Shown here: piece by piece, positions 32,601-42,587 of the stretch
How the letters are laid out: each line of letters opens with the position of its first letter
Position numbering within the stretch: the first letter of the stretch is position 1
NCBI GenBank assembly: GCA_030435675.1
Contig: CM059623.1
Coordinates: 3,250,012-3,314,011 of the forward strand
Reading direction: 5' to 3'
Length of the DNA: 64,000 nucleotides
Source of the DNA: Steinernema hermaphroditum
Taxonomy: Eukaryota > Nematoda > Chromadorea > Rhabditida > Steinernematidae
Made by a program: the position numbers and the translations under genes
Notes under the pieces: model-generated
The model's database searches: none
What the model was told of the DNA's origin: nothing
Seen by the model: only the letters and a program-made list of their open reading frames with translations

Positions 32601-33166
32601 CCCACCTTCATCGTCCTGCACTTCGCCGTTCCACATGTCAGCTTCGATTTTGACCCTTCCTATGGAAGCTATGAATACAATTTCCCGCAGAACGTCGAGT
32701 TCCTGACTCAAATCGGTCTATTCTTCGCTGCCATCACCTTCTGTTGCTACTTGGGCATCCTCGCGATAATCATCGCCCGGAAGAGGCTGCTCTCTACCGT
32801 TTCGTCATCGTCATCCACGTCCATCCAGTTCCGCATCTTATTTCAAGCCTTCCTACTCACCATTCCGGTCTCTTTTCTCAACATATCAGGATGGAGACTC
32901 GCCTTCCTCATCGAAAGCAACGAATTCTTCGAAATACTTTGGCAAAGCGTGGCTGCTCTTCTGCCTGGAATTCATCTGCTTGTGTTGGTCGTTTTCAATC
33001 CGTAAGGAAACGCGTCTAAAGAGTATAGACAGTTGAATGCTTTAGGCTTATCCGTGGATATCTAAGCAAATTAGTTTCGCGGAAGACGCAACTCAGGAAA
33101 ATGTTCGTCGTTCGGTCGTGGACGTATGCTCGGAAAGTGTCCTCGTCGGCGGTAGAGAGGATCTAG
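29669..33166 (+). CDS. 7-TM chemoreceptor, divergent member E, 344 aa
   Basis: Exons 29669-29755, 32131-32304, 32349-33001 and 33046-33166, in phase. It has the same layout as A-C: exon 1 ends in a TM1 motif before a Trp codon, TM2 reads YSIMLNIGLMD, then LLGLNRLLVM in TM3, ITFCCYLGILAIII in TM5, FQAFLLTIPVS in TM6 and VVFNP before the last intron. Exons 3-5 of A-C are fused into one 653-nt exon. The ATG at 29669 gives a short N-terminus; more sequence may come from an upstream exon. Intron 1 is 2.4 kb because a palindromic repeat and then a 2.1-kb fold-back transposon inserted there. Confidence 0.7.
29756..32110. repeat. Palindromic tRNA-like repeat split by the fold-back transposon
   Basis: The left arm 29756-29840 (GTAGGTACTAGGGGTGCA ... 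CGCCCGCAGGCAAATC) and right arm 32012-32110 (GTTTTGCTCGCAGACGG ... CTCTAGTAGGTATC) are inverted copies of the arm seen at 25258-25485. The fold-back element 29901-31976 lies between them, so it entered an existing palindromic repeat. Confidence 0.6.
29901..31976. mobile_element. Tc1-type fold-back element, 2076 bp
   Basis: The termini begin CACTGCTGGACAAAAGTATA and end in the exact complement; TA flanks both sides (29899-29900, 31977-31978). The arms (about 29901-30546 and 31319-31976) are inverted copies. Each contains a truncated Tc1-type transposase start, MGRSARLTEVGKDKI followed by a stop (30210 on plus, mirrored on minus). The unique core (about 30550-31318) is GC-rich, has a 154-codon ORF at 30760-31224 with no transposase likeness, and may be captured host sequence. 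The element cannot move itself. Confidence 0.87.
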
Positions 33167-33291
33167 CAAGGAAAGTTGTCAGCGGTTGAACCCGCGAAAT
33201 ATCCAAAATATCAGCTGCCTGTACGCCATTGTGAGAAATGCTTGAAGTAAAATCTGTTTAAGAGAGACATTTGCATATAGTCAACAATTGT

Positions 33292-33380
33292 AGTATTCCT
33301 TCATTCTGTGCGGTTGTTGTACCCGGCTAGTTCTTTGACTGGGAAGCGAAGGGCCGCGAGTTCGATCCCCGCCGTCTAAA
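33292..33380 (+). pseudogene. tRNA-like sequence
   Basis: GGCTAGTTCTTTGACTGG followed by a B-box (GCGAGTTCGATCCCCGC) near 33312-33378. The arrangement is tRNA-like but the acceptor and anticodon stems do not form cleanly. Confidence 0.35.
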
Positions 33381-33512
33381 AAATTCTGAACAGTTTATAA
33401 ATAACCATTATTCTATGCGCCTAACCTTGTAAATATGTTTCAAGGTTCACCTCAACGGTATGTAAAAGAGTGCTGTGGAGCTACAAGAATCGCAGGGTCT
33501 TCCACACACATG

Positions 33513-33584
33513 TCCGATGTGGTCTAGTGGTTAGGATTTGCGGCTCTCACCCGCAAGGCCCGGGTTCGATTCCCGGCATCGGAA
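33513..33584 (+). tRNA. tRNA-Glu (anticodon CTC)
   Basis: Acceptor TCCGATG/CATCGGA, D arm GTCTAGTGGTTAGGAT, anticodon loop CTCTCAC, T arm CCGGGTTCGATTCCCGG; a complete cloverleaf without intron. Confidence 0.94.
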
Positions 33585-33660
33585 GAACTTTTTGACAAAA
33601 TGGTATTGTGATATGTTTGTAAGAATTTACTCGAATCATCTACCAGAAAACATTTCACAG

Positions 33661-35258
33661 TCATGCATGACTAGGGCATTGGATCGCCATGGGATCCTTA
33701 TAGAAACTCATGGTCTTCTGCTCGTAGTCGAAGATCATACAGTACTCAGTGATGATCTGGATGCCGAAGTACCATTCGGGGCCGGAACCGTTGGCTTTGG
33801 AGTCCTCAAAACTGAGCACGCACTGACCGTTGGGAAGCTTCTTCTCCGAGTAGACATACTGCTGCGCAGCGATCACCAGAGGGCCTCCGTCGACGGAAAA
33901 TTTCAGCGAGGGGAGGGTGTAGGCCCGGTCGCAGTCCACTGTGTAGGCGCCGTACTCGTCGCTCCAATCGATCTGATAGGCGTCCGCGAACTGCTCGAGG
34001 TACTTCTTGGGCATGCCGATGTATTCTCTTGTCGTATCGATCACGGCCTGTCCCTTTCCCTTGACGATGACGGATCCGATGCCGAATCCGTCGAAGTCGA
34101 TTTGCCAGTATCTGGTGGAGGTGGTGGCAAGTTGGAAGAGTTGATTGCCAGTGCAGTTGGCGCCAATTCCGAATCCGACCCTGGTGATGCACTGGTCGTT
34201 GCCGCTGACAATGGAGAACTTGGGCCGATCGGCGAGGTAGTCCATGGTGAAGGATGTCTCGCCGGGATACTTCGATCCCCAACCGAGTCCGATGGTTCCA
34301 GCGATTTCCGACGGATCCTTGTAGCTGTTAGGGCTCACAATGGCGAACGAGACGTTAGGTGTGGGAAACGGGCCAGTCGTCTAAAATGTAGACGTTAAGT
34401 TTTGAGCGTATACACAAGGATAAGCGAAATTTAGTGACAAAAAATGGATGGAACCTGAGTCGAACCTGAATCAATCATATAGCGACCGATGACGCTGTCC
34501 AGACAAGAAATGGAAAATTGAATAAATGAGAAACATTTCCGACCATCTGTAGTCATCACAAAATGAAAAATAAAATTTTGGGCAGTGCTTGGGATCGAAC
34601 TCGCATCAATCGTCTAGCGATCACCAGTGCTAACCATTGCACCGCAGAGAGAAGAAGGCGAGGAATTTTTTAGATTTTTGTATGTATGGCTCAATGGCTA
34701 GCATTGCAAGTTATGAAAATATGGGGGTGAGTTCGACTCCTAAAGGCGGAAAAGTCATTTTAAGGCTGTTTTTCGATCTTCTCTCTTTTTCTACAGAAAT
34801 AGTATCAATAAAAAACGTTATTACAGAACGATCATCCATCACACCAAGTCGAGAATTTTAAAGAACTTACCTGAATAGTATCACGGGCGATGTGATCGTT
34901 GACTCGCTTGAAAGTGGACGACTTGGCCGCGTTGAAGCAGGCATAGTCAGCATCAGTGGGAGGATTATGCGCACAAAGCCTCACTTCCAGATCGCCGTGG
35001 GTGGTATCGATGAGATAGGAGTTGAACTGTGGCGGTGTTCCTATGAGCACTTCGAGGGTGATGAAGTAGAAGTCGTGAGCAGGATGGTGGTAGTGCTTGC
35101 TTAATCTTCTGAAATTTGCAGTTTTTTCATCACATCGATATCATTCGATCAATTACTTACGCAGGATCAGTGCGATGAACCTTCACTGGATATTGGCCAT
35201 CGGGGAGGTAGAAAGCGGCACAGAGGCCAAGAAGGGCGACAAGCACGATGGACTTCAT
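33661..35258 (-). CDS. Secreted aspartic-protease-like protein with altered DTG motifs, 351 aa
   Basis: Exons, minus strand: 35258-35161, 35108-34871, 34380-33661; phases agree. It has a signal peptide (MKSIVLVALLGLCAAFYLP), a pepsin-type N-lobe (EVLIGTPPQFNSYLIDT), and a C-lobe ending in IFDYEQKTMSFYK. The two catalytic motifs, normally DTG[ST], read DTTHG (N-lobe) and IDTTREYIG (C-lobe): both Asp residues remain but both Gly are Thr. The flap region between DTIQ and SFAIVS is short and lacks the usual Tyr. The protein may have changed or lost peptidase activity; nematode pepsin-like families are known to diversify. The second intron (490 nt) contains tRNA-like sequences. Confidence 0.85.
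34440..34755. pseudogene. tRNA-like sequences within the aspartic-protease-like gene intron
   Basis: On the minus strand 34585-34650 reads GCGGTGCAATGGTTAGCAC ... GCGAGTTCGATCCCAAGC (A- and B-box-like); a poorer copy lies at 34440-34500. On the plus strand 34680-34754 reads TATGGCTCAATGGCTAGCA ... GTGAGTTCGACTCC. None gives a complete cloverleaf. Confidence 0.4.
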
Positions 35259-36858
35259 GGTCACTGATTAAACGATCGAGAAGGAGTTTTATAGTCTTTA
35301 TCAATGGCATAGACGGTCAGGTGACCGGACGCAGTTGCAGCTGAGAATTTGTGCCCTTCTACTATCAGTGTTTCACAGCGGAATCAGAGATAGGCCATGG
35401 AAAGTGATGGGAAGTGAAAGTGGCTCTGGGTGCACGAGTTTTATCCAAGATTCAAAGCAGGTGTCCACGAATTGTGCAACATTTTCGGTGAACCGACGTG
35501 GGGGGGGGGCGTCTTGGCTACCATAGTTTGGGTCCGGCTGTGAGTCCCTTCCTAGACATTCTGGCCTCTTTAATGTCAGCCCAGAACCCAGTAGCTGAAC
35601 ACAACTGCAAGTTTTCTTATGGGCAATTGATTTAAAGGGTGCGATTGGTAGTGATTTGTTATCAACTTGTGCCACAATATGAGAGTCCATTCGTTATCAA
35701 CTTGTGGTTCTCGTCTTTGATGCCTGCATGGTCGTTGAGGTGCCGTGCAGAGGCAATAGATGGTGGAACATGACACAGATGTATGACTCTGAGATTGAAC
35801 GCTAAAATAAGAAGGAACAAGAAAACAGGAAACCACAAACATGTCCGCAAAAAATTATTCGATTTTTATTCGTTCACTAGACAGAACAGTGAAAAGGAGA
35901 GACTAATCCTAATCGAGTCCGAAATCCCAATTTTTGGAAAGATAAGCTTTTAGAAGTAACCAAAATAAACTTGTACTAGCTTGTTAGCAGTGTGGTTTCA
36001 TCGACCAGAAAACTGCACATCTGACTCGTCTGCTAGTGGCCAATCGATTTTTCAGAAAAAAATAGCTGTCTCGGCGGATAATGGACGCATTATCGGCAAA
36101 AGCGCTGGCCCACAATAGGCTCGTCCTTTCGATGTGCATTTGGATGTTTCGAAGAGATGGATCCTTTGTCCGAAAGCTGTGCTTTCAGAGCGTCAGAGAG
36201 TGACTTCTCACGCAGCCGGATTCCTGGCGTCGTACATCTTGTTGTCAGCGGCGGTGGGCTTCCGGGTGTCCCAACTCCCTCTGGAAACTTGGCGCCGTCA
36301 TTGTTCATTTGTGGAAAGCCCAATCGTAAGAGAAAGACAAGTGTAAAAAATAGTGGTAGAATTTGATACAATTTGTATGATTTTGAAAACGGTCTTTTTA
36401 TCAGAAGTTATCTGGCAAGGGAAGCAGCGAAATTTCGCACTATCGGGTTTGCCGTCTGACCAATTGCGCGAGTCAAGTGATGAAAGACAACGAGTCAACG
36501 AGTCCGAACGAACGCGAGTCTGCCTTTCAAGAAACCATATAGCAATAGATCGAATATTTGCTCATTTCAGTGATTGCACCAACTCTTCGATGGAAGTCGA
36601 CCAATCGATGAGCACCTTCTTTAACGAAAAGTAAGTTGTCTATTTACAAGATGATGTGAGGTGAACTTATGGGATCACTGGGGCAGATTTTAAAGTTATA
36701 AGACGATAAGCACTCCTTCCAATCACTTGTTCATTTAGAAGAATTTGAAATGTGTGCCACCCAAACAAGTCAAAGCCAATTACATCAATCAAGAAATAGC
36801 AACAAAATACAATAGTTTTATTACTTAAAGATTCCCACAAAAATAAACTTTTGAAAAC
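35259..36858. other. Sparse region with only weak ORFs
   Basis: Upstream of the aspartic-protease-like gene. A run of G (35500-35509) and weak minus-strand ORFs are present. One at 36090-36371 starts with a hydrophobic stretch (FFTLVFLLRLGF) followed by a Pro/Gly-rich tail, like a short secreted peptide, but it lacks an in-frame ATG at the hydrophobic end. I do not call it as a gene. Confidence 0.35.
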
Positions 36859-37212
36859 TCAAAAAAAATATCGAAAATCTCTGTCTAGAAAAGGGGCTAC
36901 ATGTGGAATGGCCGAAATGTCGATATGTCCCAGGTCCCATGTCCCACGCCTCAAGTCGATCGGGTCTGCATGAAGAAAAATGAAATTAAACGAAATCCCA
37001 AAAGCTTCACCGCCCCCTTTTCACAACCACAAAGATGAAAATGATTTCTCCGATGTAGCTGTGAGCTGATTACTGATTTATTTGAAAGACTTTTTCGTTC
37101 TACAGCACTCACCAGCATCGATGCGGATTGTATACAAAGGAAGGGCGAGACCCAGATGAAACGACGGCCGCGTGTTGCCCAGGACGCCGCGCTGAAGCCA
37201 ACACCCCCACAT
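36859..37212 (-). CDS. Possible two-exon small protein, 68 aa
   Basis: Minus-strand exons 37212-37113 and 36965-36859 are joined in phase by a 147-nt intron with a strong donor (CTG|GTGAGT) and a CATGCAG acceptor. The product starts MWGCWLQRG and ends in aromatic and basic residues. No homology that I recognise. Good splice signals and kept phase are the only support. Confidence 0.3.
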
Positions 37213-37712
37213 CAACCGCCCTCGAATAGATGGTCATACGTACAACGATTTTATGTTTTTATTTTAATTTACGACTTATTGTCTTTGATTTAATGTCACT
37301 CAATAAACATCTACACCTCCGAATCCTGGACACGATTCTACGCTCCAACAGATATATCCACAATTTGAATTGCCCAGGTAGCTCTGCACCTCGAACTCGT
37401 AGCTGGAAATCAAGGGTCCAGAATGTCTTCTTATTCCACAATTTTTTAAGTTTCAAATTTCGCGAAAATTTCATGAGACAGTCTAGAGATATCGACTTGG
37501 CAATATTTCTCTATCGAACCATCGGCTCGACTCGGCTCGGCTGACTACTGACCTAGCCACGAGCCTCTATTTTAAAAATTTAAGACAAAAATCTTGGAAT
37601 TTCGAGTTTGGCACAGCCTACGATTCCACAATCATAGTCTCAGAGCGTGTTCTCATATCGCATATCATAATTTAAATTTAAAAAGTGATGCTATTCTTCA
37701 CCTTCGGTACTT

Positions 37713-38144
37713 ATGCGATGGAAAAGAAGACTCTTCAACCAGTGCGTGCTGACGGCGATGCTGTATGGTTGCGAAACCTGGACGCTCACGAAGGCTGCAC
37801 GAAGAAAGCTGGAAACCAGCCAGCGTCGAATGGAAAGAAGAATGCTTCGCGTCAGGCTCCTGGACAGGAGAACAAACGAGTGGCTGAGAGGTGTAACGAA
37901 GCTGAAAGATGCCCACGACTCCGCGACAAGACGGAAGTGGGCCTGGAAGATCGCTCGTGAAATGCCTGAGAAGTGGTCGACGAAGCTCGAAGAATGGCGG
38001 CCACCGACGACGCGCCCCATCGGAAGACCGAGGACCAGATGGCGAGATGACTTCACGAAGAAAATAGGAACGCAACGATGGCGACAACGAGCAAGAGAAG
38101 AAGACCGACAACAATGGCTTCATATGGGGTGTGGCTCGATATAA
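37713..38144 (+). mobile_element. Non-LTR retrotransposon fragment: reverse-transcriptase C-terminus
   Basis: A 143-codon ORF reading FNQCVLTAMLYGCETWTLTK, then RRMERRMLRVRLLDRRTNEW, RRKWAWKIARE and IGRPRTRW. These are hallmarks of the C-terminal part of RTE/CR1-like LINE polymerases. The catalytic FADD region is absent, so this is a 5'-truncated dead copy, as LINEs typically leave. Confidence 0.85.
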
Positions 38145-38246
38145 TGTTGAAGATTCCACAAATAAATCGTAAATCGATGCTATTCTTTTGTGCAAACGGA
38201 GAGTGTGCCAGCACGGATTCGAAATTCCGCGCTTGTGCATCCGAAC

Positions 38247-39100
38247 CAGGGCTGTGCGAGACGAGACTTTTCAACCTCGAGACTCGAGACTCGAGACCAA
38301 AATAAAAATCTCGAGACGAGACTCGAGACCGAGACTCGAGACTCGAGACTTTTCACTGTTTTTCCAGAACCAGAGTTGTTGAGTTCGGGTTTTCGGGCCG
38401 GGTAGCCGAATTAAAATTTCCCGGTTCCTCTGATACTTGTTCGACTCGGGTGCACGAGCAAAATGATTGAGTTGGAACAATGAAAATATTGCTTTTTCAG
38501 AGCACGCTTTTAACCATGAAGATGCATATTTCACTAGAGGTGTTAACCATTTAAGTGCCATGCTCACATCGGCAAGTAAATAATCCTTTGGAAAGGAAAT
38601 AATTTTTATTTCCAATGCTGCAACTCAATATTTTATCCCATACATGTTCGTCGACATTATCGTATGTTTTCGGTGGCATAACGGAGACGTAGATACATTT
38701 AGATTCCTCTGTCACCTCCTGAAATGTTGGCAAAAGTGACGGCATGTGACGGCAAACTACACTCTAGATTACGTGGTCCTGCTCAAAAACAATGAAAACC
38801 GAACCCGTTATCTTATTCTTCGAACGACATTTGGGCTAACGTCGTCTTATATTCTTGCATGGATCGCTTGATCTGTCTGGATTGACATCAAAATGGAAGT
38901 TATCTTGTCGAGAGTGCATTCGAAACTAAAATCGCGCGTGCAAAAGCCCTACAATAGCCAGGAATAGTCCTCATTCGAACGATTTCAGACTTTCTTGTCA
39001 GGACCCAAAAGTCTCGAGAGTCTCGAGGATTTCACGAGACTCGAGACTCGAGACCAAAAAAAAGCCTCGAGACTCGAGACTCGAGACTTGCACAGCCCTG
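38247..39100. mobile_element. Non-autonomous hAT element 1, 854 bp
   Basis: Begins CAGGGCTGTGCGAGACGAG and ends GACTTGCACAGCCCTG, with an exact 8-bp target duplication ATCCGAAC on both sides (38239-38246, 39101-39108). Subterminal regions are filled with inverted and tandem GAGACTC repeats on both ends. No transposase is recognisable inside. Confidence 0.85.
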
Positions 39101-39108
39101 ATCCGAAC

Positions 39109-39385
39109 CAGGGTTGTGCGGAAGTAATCCGGAAGTCGGAATCGGAAGAAACGGCTCGAGGCGGGTTCGAATCCCCCCTGAGACCAAACATTTTTATCGT
39201 CGGTTTAAGACAGCCATTTTATTAACATAGTTTTTCTTTGGACATAAATAGACAGAAAAAAACTTTGCGACTAGCGTCAAATGAAAATGAGTAAAGATGA
39301 AAATGTCAGTCCTCAGGATGGATTCGAACCCGCCTCGAGCCGTTTCTTCCGGTTCCGACCACACGCATTGTTCCGCACAACCCTG
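39109..39385. mobile_element. Non-autonomous hAT element 2 (MITE), 277 bp
   Basis: Begins CAGGGTTGTGCGGAA and ends TTCCGCACAACCCTG. Flanks are ATCCGAAC (39101-39108) and ACCCGAAC (39386-39393), an 8-bp duplication with one mismatch. The arms contain inverted GAAACGGCTCGAGGCGGGTT-type sequence. It directly abuts element 1, sharing one copy of the 8-bp target. Confidence 0.8.
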
Positions 39386-39393
39386 ACCCGAAC

Positions 39394-40172
39394 GATGCAA
39401 AGTCGGTCTTTTTCAGCAAACAACACCGAAATCACAACTAGTTATTCGTTATGAAAAAAAGATTAATTGTTTAAATGCTTACCATTCTGCAACGCCTGCA
39501 TCCCCGCTCTTTGAGACGTCTTTGTCACAACACGTCACACTATTTATCTCCCAACAGTATTCATAGATCACTCATCAAAATCTACATAACTTGAATCCAC
39601 ACGTAGTCCACCGACTTGTAGTTTCAGCGAACAAACTAGTTGTTTACTCGGCCGCGAGTCGTCGAGAGCGGCGCAGTGCCGAATCGATTACTCGGCAAAA
39701 ATAAGCGAGAGGCTCATGTATTTCACAGCGGATGGCCGTTGCCCCGGCGGCGACGCCGACTCCCAGTTTTTCACTTCGATGTTCATTGAGATTTACGAGC
39801 TTGTTCGAGCTGATTACTTATGAACTTCATTTCCAACTTCTGCTCTTTTCAGTCGTTAAACGGCCTTTCCGATGGATGTCGATTTATCCCTGAGCTTCTT
39901 CTTCAATTTACTGTGAGTTCTTTAGTTATTTACTGGGTTGACCGACAATTAATGTCGCCTAATTTCGGTCACTGTTTTTCTATTATAATACAGTTGTTTC
40001 AATTAAGGTATGCACCCACTTGATCCCACTTCTCAGCCTGGGTGAGGTCATAGTGAATTTTCCTCCTCTACAAGATGTTTTAGAAAAAAATGCGATGGTC
40101 ATTACAGGAATTTGGCGAAAGGGCCTTGTAAGCGATTAGAATCGGCCAAAGATCCCTTGCCCTTCATGTTTT
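39394..40172. other. Spacer between transposon fragments
   Basis: About 780 bases without a supported gene. A short stretch near 39640-39770 is less AT-rich and contains GCGGCGACGCCGAC; nothing else stands out. Confidence 0.4.
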
Positions 40173-41252
40173 TCACATATTTTGTTTTCCGGAGAAACAC
40201 CTAAAAAAGATCCATCGAGACAAATCGAGACAAACGACCTGATCACTACGACATGTGGTGAAGACCTGTTGACTTGCTGTTGCACTCAAGCACTTTACGT
40301 AGAGAGGGTTGGTAAGGCGTTGCAACCATGTATCCGGTGCTAAGGGATTATTATTCAGGGTCCACAGGTCGTTGTTGAAATGGGCTTGGTACCGGCTTAG
40401 ATCCATTACGTTTCCAAGACTCAGCTGGTACAGTTTCGATTGCTTTGTGATGGTGTTCAACAGGTCAGCAAAGTATAAGAGTGTTGCGTAAACTTTGGAG
40501 TCACTCATGATGTAAGCATACGTTCTTGCCAACATTTTCTCATTTGCTGTGAACTGATGACGATCAGCGATAATCTGCTCAAACGCATTAATCATAACTG
40601 GATAACCTTCAAGCAAATTGGTTAATGCACGCCTCATCGAATCGGTCCAACGGACGTCGTGAAGACGGAGAACATTTCTCGGTGCTACTTTGAAGTACTT
40701 GGCGACCTCTTTCAGAACATGCAGCCTCTTCGTAGCTTTAGGTGAGAAGAACCGTCGGATGTCCTTTAAAAGGCTGTCAACTGTGAAGTACAGCTTCTGG
40801 TACGGAGTGTCCCGGTCCTCAGTTCGTGTTGGTTTCACAGCCAGGTCGAGTCTGTGAGCGAGGCAATGTACAAGAATCAATTTTCGCCCGTAGTGTTCTT
40901 CGAGATGTCGGTGAAATCCATTGTTAACGCCTACCATGACGGAAGCACCATCGGAGCCGAAAGCTATTAGACCATCGGTAAAGATTTTATCGACATTGGG
41001 TACTGGATCATTGGAGAATTTGTGCCAAATGTACTTGGATTGTTTGAGGGCCCTCAAAAAGGCGTCGAAGATGTCGACTGCGCGTTCTCTTTGCAAGGGC
41101 ATCATTCGGAACAACTCCAGTTGTAGTACATGTTTCACGACGAAGCGTAACATGAATACGACGTACACCGGAGCAGGACGTTTCGCCGCGAGCCGTTTCG
41201 CCGCGAGACCTTTCGCCGCAGAGATCGGAGTTGAAAAGCGATGGAAGGCCAA
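40173..41252 (-). mobile_element. hAT-type transposase-derived ORF fragment
   Basis: An open frame of 359 codons with the hAT/zinc-finger-transposase signature FGSDGASVMVGVNNG, HCLAHRLDLA, and RWTDSMRRALTNLL. The N-terminal BED finger and the C-terminal dimerisation block are missing. The 5' end is built of short repeats (AAKRLAAKRPA from TTTCGCCGCGA units near 41180-41220). Long intact frames suggest either recent activity or domestication. Confidence 0.75.
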
Positions 41253-41294
41253 AAAAAAACATTAACAATTTATCAACAGGGGTTCAAGACATTG

Positions 41295-42189
41295 TTACGG
41301 GTCCATTTGGAAGTTATGAGCGCAGCGCCGTAGGAACTCTTCGATGTTGCCATCAGGCTCAGATTCATCGAAGTTTGTGATGATCCGCAGGAGGCGCTCA
41401 TCTATCAGCTGATAGAGCTTTCGCTTCTTCGGTGGTGGATCGCCCCGTACCATTGCCTCATAAGCGGTATCGCGGCTTGCCTGCACCTGCCGGAGGGCGT
41501 CAATGAACTTCCATATTGTGGGGTGTTGCATCTGGAACTCTGCCTGGATGCGTCTGTGCGCCGCCTCGGAGTAGTTGTTGGTTCGGTCCGTTCCGTCCTT
41601 TGTGCGTGCGTAGACAGACCACATCACAATAGGGAAGAGGGCTGGTTGGCGGCGGCCACTCCTAGAACATTTTACGACAGTGAATTTAGGACGTTAATTT
41701 CATATGTGCTTACCTGGTAGGCCTTCCCACGTAGTTGTCTTCAAACCAGGACAGTATCGGAATCAGATCTTGTGGCAAGGTATCCTCAAGGTGCAGGAGG
41801 GCGTCTTCGATGCGGGTAGGAGGCAGAAAGGCGAGAGAGATGATTTTCCTGGCATTTAAGGCAAACTCTCCATCGTTGCCATAGCGTGTAAGGAGGTGGT
41901 GGTCACCTAAGTGCTTTCTCATGTTCTTCGTTAAGTGGAATAAGCAGCCATCCATTTTGATTCCTGGAAATGCGTCGGAGAACGCATTCATAGCTGCCCT
42001 CTCGTAATCCATTGAGACTGACGAGGGGCGGAAATTTGGAAAGTTTGTTTTCACGAGGTTCAGCATCTTGGTGTACGTGGTTTGCGCTTTGTCCGGCAGC
42101 AAAGCGTAGAGAATAGGGAAGACGTACCCATTTGTACATTGCGTTATATGTCCGTCCTCGAAAGTGCACTTTGAGTTTGGCTCGTTCAA
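41295..42189 (-). mobile_element. MULE-type transposase gene fragment, spliced
   Basis: Minus-strand exons 42189-41714 and 41661-41295 join in phase over a 53-nt intron (GTAAGC...TTCTAG). The first exon has the MULE core: PILYALLPDKAQTTY, SMDYERAAMNAF, DGCLFHLTKNMRKH. The second reads ARTKDGTDRTNNYSEA as in other MULE-like worm proteins. The N-terminus is missing: a stop lies upstream of about 42220. Confidence 0.8.
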
Positions 42190-42274
42190 GCTCCACCCAA
42201 AAAAGGGACTAATAAAGCAGCCCCCTCAGCTTCGACACCCACCGTCAGCTTCGACACTCTTCATCAGCTTCACA

Positions 42275-42388
42275 ATGCGTTCGTCTGGATGGACCGCCTG
42301 GTTTCTGATAGTCCTCGCCTTGGACCCTGTCTATTCCGCCGCATTGAAAGGCGACCGTCTCCCTCATCGACACGCTTCTGAGAAGTGA
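42275..42388 (+). CDS. Short secreted peptide, 37 aa
   Basis: The ORF has a signal-peptide start (WTAWFLIVLALDPVYSA) and a basic tail (GDRLPHRHASEK). It lies 200 bp upstream of a second secreted-protein gene in the same orientation. It may be a separate peptide gene or a truncated paralogue of that gene. Confidence 0.4.
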   Translation: MRSSGWTAWFLIVLALDPVYSAALKGDRLPHRHASEK

Positions 42389-42587
42389 CACACGCGCGAG
42401 CTCTTGTCGACATCTCTTACCTCCGCGACGGCTACTACAAAAAAATTTGGCCCAGTAAGCACTCTAAATTTATCTCTGAATTTGTCTCCGCTGGACCATC
42501 GATCGTCTCTGGGCCGTGCCACGCCTCCGAGTTAAGACGCTGTATATAACCACAGCACACCCCAGGAAAGAATCAAACTAGTTCACG

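Noticed and set aside
38256..39090. GAGACTC tandem repeats as a possible CRISPR-like or satellite array
   Set aside because: Units are short, have no spacers, occur in inverted clusters at both ends of one element with 8-bp target duplications, and therefore are subterminal repeats of a hAT MITE in a eukaryote.
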